Of a DNA stretch of 64,000 bases, positions 23,922 to 33,790 are shown piece by piece. Location: assembly GCF_006385795.1 (NCBI RefSeq), contig NZ_VFSS01000002.1, forward strand, positions 1-64,000, in the 5' to 3' direction. The DNA is from [Mycoplasma] falconis. GTDB lineage: Bacteria > Bacillota_I > Bacilli_A > Mycoplasmatales > Metamycoplasmataceae. The notes under the pieces are model-generated. The model ran no database searches, was not told where the DNA came from, and worked only from the letters and a program-made list of their open reading frames with translations. A program made the position numbers and the translations under genes. Positions within the stretch are counted from its first letter, which is position 1. Each line of letters opens with the position of its first letter.

Positions 23922-25562
23922 TTATTCGGCTGAAATTAAGTAAGGATAAACAGATTGGTCACCTTGAATAATATCAACAGTAACGTCGTAATTTACTTCT
24001 AAATAAGTTTTAAGTTCGTCAGCATCGCTTTCAGATACATCACGTCCGTAATAAATGGTTAAAAGTTGAGTATCTTTATTAATTAAATTATCAACTAATT
24101 TAATAGCTGCTTCATTATAGGTTGTAGCAACGTCAATTAATTTACCTTGTTTAATTGACATAAATTCGCCTTCTTTAACTCTTACACCATTTAGTTTAGT
24201 TGTTTTAACAGAAGGGGCTATTTCGCCATAAGAAACGTGTTTTAATGCTTCCTTCATTAATTTTTGATTGTCTTTAACACTATTTTCTGAACTATAGTTA
24301 GTTAGAATAGCTACTGTTTGAGCTTGACTCTTAGTTGGAATAATAATAATATTTTTATCAGTAGCTATAGTTGAAGCTTGTTGAGCGGATAAAATAATGT
24401 TTGAGTTGTTAGGTAAAATAAATACAGTTTTAGCAGGAACTGCTTTAATTGCGTTAACAATATCTTGAATTGAAGGATTATTAGTTTGACCACCTTCAAC
24501 AACATAGTCAACACCATAATCTTTAACCGTATAAATAATTCCTTGTCCACTATTACATGAAACGATGCCACATTCTTTTAATTCAACATTAGTAATTTCT
24601 TTTTGTTGTTCAATGTTGTGTTTTTTGTTGTAATTTTCTTTACCTTCATTGGCTTGAAGGGTCATATTTTCAATCTTAACTTTAATAAATTGGCCTAAGC
24701 TATTTACAGCATTTAAAACATTACCTGGTTTAACAGTATGAATATGAACTTTTAGTAAGTTTTCGTCATTAACAACCACCATTGAATTACCGATTTTTTC
24801 AAGTTTTTTAACTAAGTAATCTTTGTTAAATTTATCTTTTCTATATAGGTCCAAAATAAACTCTGTACAGTAACCAAATTCACCTTCAAAAACTTCACCG
24901 TCAGAAATCATGTTAGTGATTTCTTTTTCTTCTTGACTTAATTCAACGGGTTTCCCTAAAAAATATGCTCTTATTCCTTCTAAGATAACGTATAAACCTT
25001 CACCACCAGAATCAGTTACACCAACCTCTGCTAAAACTTTTAATAATTTAGGAGTATTGTCACAACTTTTTCTAGCAGCACTATAAGCCATATCATAAAT
25101 TTGTTCTAAACTAGAATCCATTAAGGCTTGGGCTTTTAGTTCTTCTTTGGTTTCACGAATAACAGTTAAAATAGTACCTTCAATTGGTTTTAAAACTGAT
25201 TTATAAGCCGACTTACAAGCTTCTTCAAAACTTTGTACTACATCAAATGGGCTGGCTACTTTCTTGCCTTTAAAAGCGTTTTCAAAACCTTTAAAAATTT
25301 GACTTAAAATAACCCCTGAATTACCTCTGGCTGATAATAACATATTTTTAGCAATCGCTCTTGATGCTTCTTCAAGAGTAATTTCATCGTTATATTTAGT
25401 AGCTGATACCGCAGAAGCAATCGTTGAAGCCATATTACTTCCGGTGTCTCCATCAGGAACAGGAAACACGTTAAGAGCATTAATAATGTTTTTCTTATTA
25501 GTTAAATTATTTGAAGCAGACAGGAGTGCTTCGCATCACATTTTTCCAGTAAGTTCTTTCAT
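23922..25562 (-). CDS. fakA: Fatty acid kinase subunit A (DhaL-domain)
   Basis: Phosphorylates exogenous fatty acids presented by FakB (DegV) proteins. The 546-aa protein has an N-terminal DhaL-like ATP domain with VFPVPDGDTGSNM (Mg-binding Asp37 and Asp39), RGNSGVILSQIFKG near 91-104, and GVTDSGGEGLY near 170-180, then a middle and a C-terminal domain (DUF1949/FakA-C type, NNSNIILSAQQA near 395-406). A TGA-coded Trp occurs at residue 9. It lies between an Asp23-like gene and plsX, matching a fatty-acid uptake role. No degV-like gene is in the window. Confidence 0.92.
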
Positions 25563-25563
25563 A

Positions 25564-25860
25564 TTATTCAGTTCCTTTAATGTAAATTAAGATTTTACTT
25601 AAGTGCATCCCTTCTTTATTTAATTGGTATTTAACAACTTCATATATTTCTTCAACAATATTCTTAGCATTAATGTTTTTAATTAAAATTAGTCCTAAAT
25701 AAACATTTATTTTATTTTCATCTTCTTGATCTACTTCAACTACAAACCCATCATTTTCTTTGTTATAACCGTTTTCAGGAGTTAAGGGAGCGAACCCTTT
25801 AATCCCTGCAACAGATGTTAAGGAAGAATAAATTCATTCTTTCAAATTTTCAAAATGCAT
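25564..25860 (-). CDS. Asp23/Gls24 family small protein
   Basis: A 98-aa protein starting MHFENLKEW (TGA Trp) with VAGIKGFAPL, VEVDQEDENKINVYLGLIL and a terminal amphipathic helix, as in the Asp23/Gls24 (YloU) family that precedes fakA in many Firmicutes. Function is not known in mycoplasmas. The stop lies 1 nt before the fakA ATG; ribosome binding site GGAGG. Confidence 0.75.
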
Positions 25861-25874
25861 ATACCTCCTTTTAA

Positions 25875-27131
25875 TTATTTAGTTATATAAGATTTTTTAA
25901 TTAGGAATGAACTAGTTAATTTAGCAATTTCTTTTTTAACAACAAATTTTAATGATTCGTTTTCCGGTTCCCTTAAAACTCTATCAATTAAATTAGCAAT
26001 AATAATAAATTCGTCTTCTTTAAAACCTCTTGAAGTCATAGCAGCGGTACCTAATCTAATACCTGATGAAACCATTGGAGATTCAGTATCATTTGGAATA
26101 GTATTTTTATTTACAGTTACATTGATTTCTGCAAGAATTTCTACTGCTTGTTTTCCGGTTAAACCATAACTTGATTTAACATCAATCATGAATAAATGGT
26201 TTTTAGTTAAACCTGAAATAACTTTTGCCCCTTTTTTAATAAAAGTTTCACAAAATACTTTTGAATTTAAAATCAATTGTTTTTGGTATTCAATAAATTC
26301 AGGCTGTAAAGCTTCTCAAAATGAAACAGCCTTAGCAGCGATTTGGTGGAATAAAGGTCCTCCTTGATAACCAGGAAAAACAGAACGATTAATTTTTTTA
26401 TAAATTTCTTCGTCGTTAGTCATGATAATAGCCCCACGAGTACCTCTTAAGGTTTTATGAGTGGTTGTCATAATAACGTCAGCATAACTAGATGGAGACG
26501 GATGTAATCCGGCAATAATAGGTCCTGAAATATGAGAAATATCGGCGAATAAGTAAGCTCCTACTTCATCACAAATTTTTCTAAATTTATCAAACTCAAC
26601 AATTTGAGAATAAGCCGAATAACCACAAATAATCATTTTAGGTCTTACTTGTTTAGCTATTTCTAAAATTTTATCGTAATCTAAAATACCTTCATCATTA
26701 ACGGTGTATGAATGAGCTTCGTAAAAAATACCACTAAAAGAAATACGATACCCGTGAGTTAAATGTCCTCCCGAATCAAGAGATAAACCTAAAACTTTAT
26801 CTCCGGGGTTTAATAAAGACATATAAACAGCGGCATTAGCTACTGAGCCTGAATAAGGTTGTACGTTTACATAATTAACATTAAAAAGTTTTTTAGCTCT
26901 TTCTTGGGCTAAAATTTCAATTTTATCTACTCATTCACATCCACCGTAATATCTTTTACCGGGATAGCCTTCACCGTATTTATTAGTTAAACAAGAACCG
27001 GCGGCTTTCATAACTTGTTCTGAAACATAATTTTCAGAAGCTATAAGTTCAATGTGGTCATCTTGTCTTTCAGATTCCCCGTTAATGTATTCGGCAATTT
27101 CTTTATCTTCCAAATTAATTTTTTTATACAT
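25875..27131 (-). CDS. glyA: Serine hydroxymethyltransferase
   Basis: PLP enzyme that interconverts serine and glycine and loads one-carbon units onto tetrahydrofolate. The 418-aa protein has LIASENYVS near residues 29-37, [15 protein letters not shown], the substrate/PLP loop FADISHISG, and the PLP lysine in [13 protein letters not shown] (Lys226). I chose ATG 27131 over the GTG two codons upstream because AGAGGTG serves as its ribosome binding site. Confidence 0.96.
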
Positions 27132-27140
27132 ATTCACCTC

Positions 27141-27665
27141 TTAATCAAGTAAGGTTTTGTTTTTTCTTTCTTCAGCTAAAATTTGTGCTCGTTGTTTTTT
27201 TTCTTTTGATTTAATTACAGCTTTGTTAATTAAAATTACAGGAACTGCTAATAAAGCCATACCAACAGCTGGTAAAACTCTAATAAATCAATCTTTTGAA
27301 TCGACCCCACTACTTACAATAAATGAAGCCATCGCAAAAGCGATTGGGAATAAAAAGTTTAAACTTTCTACTGGTAATTTTTTAAATTTAAAAATTAGTA
27401 AAAATAAAATAGTTAATTGAACTGTTAAAACTATTAAAGCAATTGGGAAAACTAAACCTCAACGAGAGAAATCTTTAGTAGCAGCAAATACTCACCCGTC
27501 TTTACCCACAAATAACATCATTAAAAACGAAGGAATAGCAAAAAGAAATAAAGCAGTTAAGGCAATTTTTCATGATTTGCTTAATTCTTTACGTGGTTTT
27601 TTAGCTTGTACTTCGTAATTTTTGACATTTATTTTTTTATTTTTTCACTTATCATTATTCGACAT
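27141..27665 (-). CDS. Unknown membrane protein with about four membrane segments
   Basis: Not recognised. The 174-aa product has a basic N-terminus (about residues 1-30), four hydrophobic segments (about 31-51, 67-88, 91-113, 125-147) and a charged C-terminal tail (KAVIKSKEKKQRAQILAEERKNK). It lies 9 nt upstream of glyA on the same strand, so it probably opens the glyA-asp23-fakA-plsX-rnc operon. TGA-coded Trp throughout. Confidence 0.65.
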
Positions 27666-27805
27666 AAAAACTCCAATCTGTTTTCAAATAATTAAATTTT
27701 AACAAATACAGCTTAATTTATAATATAAATTAAATAATAGACATATTAAACAGAATTTTCAAATAATGATTTTTATCTTATTTTTACTAATAAATACAAT
27801 AAAAA
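27666..27805. other. Intergenic AT-rich region, presumed promoter of the glyA operon
   Basis: A perfect palindrome (TAATTTATA-A-TATAAATTA) around 27714-27732 includes TATA-like hexamers that could act as the -10 of the minus-strand operon. Nothing else is recognisable. Confidence 0.35.
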
Positions 27806-27834
27806 AATCAAAGAAATTTGTTTTTCTTTGATCA
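27804..27834 (-). terminator. Terminator of the giant lipoprotein gene
   Basis: ATCAAAGAAA / TTTCTTTGAT stem with a 5-nt loop, followed on the minus strand by a run of T. Confidence 0.75.
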
Positions 27835-27839
27835 TAAAA

Positions 27840-30800
27840 TTATTTTTTAGCTTGAGCTATTGCTTTCGCAGAATCTAATAGTGAAGTTAATTTAAATTTA
27901 ATTTTTAGTGAAATATTTTCAATCGTAGACATCATTGGTTTTAATGAATAATTTATATACCCTAAAATCAAATCTGCTTCTTCTTTAGATAAATTATTAC
28001 TTAATTGTAATTGTTCTATTTGATAAACTGTATTGCGATGTTGGCTGTCTGAATAATTGTTATTTATAAATCTATTTTTATAAGAAAATAATTCTTCTCA
28101 TCCGCTTGATAATAAACCGGTTCGACCTCTTTTTGAGCTATACTCGTGTTGATAATTAACGTCTGTTTCAGGTAATGTTCTATCAACAATATTTCTTCAT
28201 TTTAAATTAGCGTAATAATTTAAATAATAATCAACAACATCTTTAATAATGTTTTCAACTTTAACAGATAAGTTTTTGTTAACTACTATTTGATTTAATT
28301 CTTTATTATTTTTTAATTGTTGTTCTCATAATAAAAGTGCTAAATTAGTAAATTGTTGTTTTTTACTTAAAGCATTCTTTTTATAAATAGCATCTGAAAA
28401 TGGTTGTAAATGTTTAGCATTTAATACTAATTTTCCTCAAGAAGTTATGCTGTAATATGTAGATGAATCATTGGCTGTCGTTATAAACATAGCAGATATT
28501 TTAGCCATGACATCAACATAAGAAGATTGAATGGTTGTATAAATATCTTTACTTATTTTTTTATTATCTTCAACATCGTTTAAATAAATTTCAAGCATAT
28601 ATTTAACGATTAAATCTTTATATTCTTTGTTAAATGTATCTGCAAATTTTAAAAATTGTTTTTGAGTTTCATTTCTAATTTTATTAGCTTTATCAGACTT
28701 ATCATTTGGTCTTATTTTATTAAGCATTTGCTGATTAATTTTTTGCATTTCTATTTTAAATTTAGGTCGCAACTCTAAATAAATTTTATTTATTTCTTCT
28801 TTGTATTCATTAATGTCTTTTTCTTTTAAAAAGTTGTTTAATGTAATAATTCTTTCTTCGCTTTTAATATCACTATTTCATTTAGAAACCAATCTAAATT
28901 TAATATTTACTAAATGAGAATCAATATCTTTTTCAATTGCAATTATTTCAATATTTTCTGTTTCCAAATTATGATTTTTTAATTGAAAATCACCAATTTC
29001 TAATGGTGAATTAAATATACCTTTTCTTAATTCAAAATCTTCAAAAACTGTTTTAGGTTCATCTAAAAATAAATAATTTATTTTATTTAATGTTTCGTTT
29101 AATCTTTTTAGTTCTTTATCTTTTTTATTTTCCAAATCATTAAATTCTTCACGAGTTAAAAAGTTTGAATAAGTTTTGGTTATTTCTCTATTTGTTCCAT
29201 CATAACTTAAACTAAATTTAACAGTTAATTCACCCTTTTCATCATTAGGTATTATTTCTAAAGGTTTATATTTAACTGAATAAGGACTATTAAAAATATT
29301 TGTATGAATCTTTGATAAAAATATTTCTTTAATATTTGAATCATTTATTTGACTAGGCAAATATTTTTTTAATTTATCTTCGTTTGTTTGCGGATATAAG
29401 TATAAATTTTCTACATCATAAACAAATTCGTTTCTTTTTATAATCTTGCTTATATCTTTTGATTTAACCTGAATCAACGAACTTTTTATTTCTTTATTAT
29501 TTTTATTAATTAATTGATATTCAAAAATTATGTAATAACCATTAGAAAAGAAACCTAATTCTTTTTTAACAATTTTATTTGACAAAACAATATCAGTATT
29601 TTTTAAATTTACTTTTTGAGTAAATATATTAAATAGATTTTTATCATTTTGAATATAAGTTTGAATTAAATTTTCGTTATATTTATCAAACGGTATATTA
29701 TCTAAATTTTCTTCAAACAAGTTTGATCATTGTTTATATTTTTCAATTTCTTTTCAATCAATCGATTTAAATTGAAATTCAACAACTCTACTAATTTTAT
29801 AGTTTGAATAATTACTATTATATAAAACATAAGTAACTAAAACTTTGCCACTATTTTCATTTATATCAACTAATTTACTTTCTAAAATAATGTCAATTAA
29901 ATCGTTGTTATATTTTGAATAATTTAAATTAAAGGCTTCTTTGCTAATTTCATCTGCATATATTGAAGAAGTATCGTTTGTATCGTTATAAATTATTAAA
30001 TCGTTGTTTAAAGTTAACCGCTGTAAATCTTCTCTAATTTTTAATTGTTGTGAAGTAAGCAAATTATCTACTATAAAAGAAATTCCGTTAGAAACGATTG
30101 TTTCATTAAATTTAGGTTCTGTATATTTAATTTTAAATTTAACGTTAGCTTCACCGCTATTATCGTTAGGTGTGATAATAACATCAAAAACTTGATAATC
30201 TAAATTGCTTATTCCTATATAAAGGTTTTTATTAAGTTCTAAATTAGATGGCAAAGTATCGTTTTTATCAACTATTTGATAGTTATAAAAATTATATTTT
30301 ATTATCTGTTGATTTAAAATCGTTTTAAGGCTTTCTAAATAATTAGATTTAGTGTTGAAATTTGAAAATTGAATTATTTTGGTTTCACTAAAAATATCTA
30401 AATAATCTTTAGATTGTAATTTGAATTCAATAGTCTTATTTCCTAAAACATCATTATTATTTACATTAATTAAAACAACGTTATATTTGTCATAATCAGT
30501 CTTAATTTGATTGTTTTTAATATCCGAAGGTAAATATTCATTTGACCTTAAATTATCTTTTAAAACAAAATTAAAATTTTGTATTTCGTTATTTAAATAA
30601 GCTTTGGTTATTTTTTGATTTCTTTTTTCTAGATTTTCAAATCCTGTAAGTTCTTTTTCGACGAAATTTGAAGTAATATTTTCATTAAACTCTTCATCAA
30701 AATAAAATACCTTAAACTTAACAAGTAATTTACCTTCTTGATCATTAGAAATTGTTTGTAAATCTGTTATACGATATTTGCTATCTGTTAAAGTAATTAT

Positions 30801-32471
30801 TAAATCTTCATTTTTATTAATTTCAGAAGGTAATTTGTCTAATTTAGTTGAATCAAAAGTTAAGTTATAGAAATTATTTTTATTAATTAAATTATTTAAT
30901 TCTAAAATTTTTTGTGATTCTTTTTTAGTGCTTTTAAAATCATTAATAATAATGTTTTTAGATTTAGATTTTAACCCGTTTATTTTTTTAGATGCCAATT
31001 GAACCGTTAAGGTAAAACTGCCTTCACTATCGTTTATGTTAGAAATATTAATAACTTCTAAATCATAATTTAAATAGTAATTTTGTATATTATCGACATT
31101 TATTTGTGAAGGTAGATAATTAGATCATTTGCCTTGCTTTAAAGTTATATTTAAATTATTTAGTTCATTGTTTAAAAAGTTTTCTTCATTTAAATATTCT
31201 CTTTGTTGTTTTGTTTGAAGATTATTTATATTAAAAGAAATAGGGTTTAAAACAATATTTCTATCAATTTTTTCATCATAATATTGAATGTGTAAAGTTA
31301 TTTTTGAAACGCCTAATTCATCATCATTATCATAAGTTTCATTGATTAGTAAATTTGAATTTAAATTTTCTAATAAAGGCTTTAAATTTATTATTTTGTA
31401 ATTAATTTCTTTTTGTAATTCGGAAGGTAAAACTGATGATTTATTTTCTAAAAATTTAATTGAAAAGTAATCCTCAAAATTGTTTTTTAATTTATTATTC
31501 AATTTATTTTCAATTAATGATTTTTGTTCATTTCTTCATTGTTCTTTTGTCTTTAAATTTGTAATACTAAATGTTTTATTTTCAGAAATAATGTCTTTTA
31601 TTTTTAAAGATTGAATATGAAAAATTATAGATAATGATCCTTTTTCATCATCTATATTTTTAATATTTTCAATTATTAATTTAAAATCTTCAAAATTTGT
31701 TTCAAATTTATCATTATTGATTTCAGAAGGTAAAAAATGATTTCAGTTTAGATTATTTTTTAAAATAGGTTCTAATAAAACAATTTTTTCATTAATAAAG
31801 TCTTGTTCTTTTAGTCTTTCTTGTTTTTCTTTGGTTAAAAATCCATCAAAAACAATTTGTTTGTTAACAGATTGCAGATTATTAATTTTATCTTTTAAAT
31901 GATAATAAATTTTAATTTGTCCTTTAATGTCATCGGCTTTAACATTTTTGATTAACTCAAAATTTGAATTATTATTTAAATTTTGATAATTGATATTATC
32001 TATTTTTTTAGTGTAATCAGAAGGTAAAATTTCATCTTTATTTTCTTCACTTAATAAAGATACTTTTATTTGATTAACTTCTTCATCTAATTTATTTTTA
32101 ATTGTTTTAAAACCAGCAATAATAATTCTTTTAATTTCAGTTTTAACAGAAGACTTGTTAGCTTCTTTATAAGTAGCAAATACTTCTAAAACTACTTCTC
32201 CTTTAATGTCGTTAGCAGTATAACTCTTAATTCTTATATTCCCTTTTGGTAATTTAGGAATATCTAAATCTTTAATAGTAAATTGACTAGCTAAATTATT
32301 AGATTTAAAATTTGCATCTTTTAAGTTAGAAATGTTTGCTTGATTTAAATAATTATTTAATTCGATTTTAGTTTTATTTTCATAACTATTTTCACAAGAA
32401 ACTACTCCACCAACACTTAATCCGATTCCTAATAAAGAACCCATCGAAATAATAACTTTATTTTTCTTCAT
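27840..32471 (-). CDS. Giant repeat lipoprotein (Lipoprotein_17-like repeats)
   Basis: A 1543-aa surface lipoprotein. The N-terminus has a signal peptide and lipobox VVSC (lipidated Cys26). The body (about residues 30-1200) is made of roughly 10-12 units of 85-110 residues. Most open with an LPS(E/D/Q)I-type motif and most contain a (N)D-x-x-G-x-(L/V) turn before two beta-strand-like segments; a loop rich in LT-x-Q/K-E-x joins units. This is the pattern of the mycoplasma Lipoprotein-17-associated domain found in variable surface proteins. The last 330 residues lack the repeat and look helical, rich in Asn and Lys. About ten TGA-coded Trp codons, one near the start of most units. It follows the phase-variable-looking gene at 32529-33557. 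The ligand is unknown. Confidence 0.85.
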
Positions 32472-32486
32472 ATATAACCTTAAATT

Positions 32487-32512
32487 AACAAAAACAGCAC
32501 ATTGTGCTGTCT
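32487..32512 (-). terminator. Hairpin with T-run just before the giant lipoprotein
   Basis: ACAGCACA / (A)GTGCTGT stem followed by TTTTGTT on the minus strand, 16-20 nt before the lipoprotein ATG. It would stop transcripts from the upstream gene and leave the lipoprotein dependent on read-through or on the TATAAA at 32515-32520. Confidence 0.65.
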
Positions 32513-32520
32513 TATTTATA

Positions 32521-32534
32521 TTGTAATATTACAA
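32521..32534. repeat. 14-bp perfect palindrome over a stop codon
   Basis: TTGTAATATTACAA overlaps the end of the gene at 32529 and lies just upstream of a TATAAA -10 candidate (minus strand). It has operator-like form but may be chance in such AT-rich DNA. Confidence 0.3.
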
Positions 32535-33557
32535 CACGTCTAATACTGCTGCTAAATCAACTAATTCACTTTCAAAATTACTGAATGATTTTATTAGCAT
32601 ATCTTGTAGAGCTGTTAAATATTTACCCGCAACATTTTTAATAGCTTCTTTTTCTTCTTCAATAATGTCGTTTGATTTAGAAACAACTGCTTTTAATCCA
32701 TCAATTAATTCACCAAATGGTTTTTGAATTTCTGAATAAATTGAATGGTATCCTTTTTTCAATAATTCTTCAAAATCTAGAGATTTTAATGATTCTGATA
32801 ATTTATCAAATGCTGATGGTTTTTCTTCTGTTCCATAGATGTATTCATTAATAGCTTTTTTAACCACTTCTAATGAAGCAATACCTTTTGTAGCTTCGTT
32901 AGTATCTAAATCTTCTAAAGCTGCATTAATAGCTGCTTTAACACCTTCGTTATCTTTTAAATCTTTTAATTTGTCAGCAAAACCTAGAACAACTTCTGGT
33001 TCTTGGCCTTCTTGAGAAGCAGGTAATGTTTCACCTTTAACAAATTTAGTAATGTAAGCAGGAGTTAAAATAGCTTTAACTTCTTCTAATCCTTTACCTG
33101 ATTTAACGTCATTCTTTTCTAAAACTGTTTTTAAAATTTCTAATTGAATGTTGTCTAATGGAGATTGTAGACCTTCATAAGCTTGCATAACTTCCATTAA
33201 TTCATTATTAGTAATTTTGCTTTCAAAAGTTTCTTTTAAAGAATTTAGAATGTTTTCAACATTTTTTAATTTTCCAACTTCTTCTTCTACGGGTTCTTTA
33301 CCTTCTTCGGTTTTTGTAACAGTTTTCTTCAATCAAGCTTGTACACCATTAGCAAATTGAGTTTTCTTTTCTTCGCTTGAAACATTTGATAAATTTAAAT
33401 TTTGGAATAATTCACTGGTGTTATTAACAATTTCTTTTTGTTTTTGAGCTGGTGTAGTGTGTAAACCAAAACCAATTCCGAAACCCAAAGCAACTGCACC
33501 GGCAAATGCCCCAATTCCACCTAAAATAATTGCTGGTTTTTTGTTAATTTTTGACAT
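32529..33557 (-). CDS. Unknown membrane-anchored helical surface protein
   Basis: A 342-aa protein with a short basic N-terminus, one Gly/Ala-rich membrane segment (about residues 8-32) lacking a lipobox Cys, and a long, acidic, alpha-helical domain rich in Glu, Lys and Leu with a Pro/Glu linker around 76-85. The start is ATG 33557, 6 nt after AAGGAG, not the in-frame ATG 18 nt upstream. The single Trp is TGA (residue 75). The promoter contains an 18-bp homopolymer tract, typical of phase-variable mycoplasma surface genes. No homologous family is recognised. Confidence 0.75.
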
Positions 33558-33589
33558 TTTTTTCTCCTTAATCATTTAGATTACTTAAA

Positions 33590-33621
33590 ATTATAGTCCT
33601 TTCAAAAAAAAAAAAAAAAAA
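33590..33621 (-). promoter_or_regulatory. Promoter with T18 tract (possible phase switch)
   Basis: On the minus strand a run of 18 T (plus A-run at 33604-33621) is followed by GAAAGGAC and a perfect TATAAT -10 (plus 33590-33595). The tract covers the place where a -35 at the usual 17-bp spacing would lie, so its length sets the distance from the -10 to any upstream element. M. hyorhinis vlp genes are switched by a homopolymer in exactly this position. Confidence 0.75.
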
Positions 33622-33748
33622 TACTTATTTCTAAAAATGTCTTAAAATTAGCCAATTTTGTAATTTTTTTTGCATTTTTTATTTTATGTTTGAAAAATTC
33701 AAAAGTTTATAGATAAATATAACTATTTAAAAGGTTGCTATTAAATAA

Positions 33749-33790
33749 AAAAAATATTGCAACTGAACTAGATTTGTTGCAATATTTTAA
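33749..33790 (-). terminator. polC terminator
   Basis: Perfect 12-bp arms AAAATATTGCAA / TTGCAATATTTT with a 14-nt loop directly after the polC stop. Confidence 0.85.
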
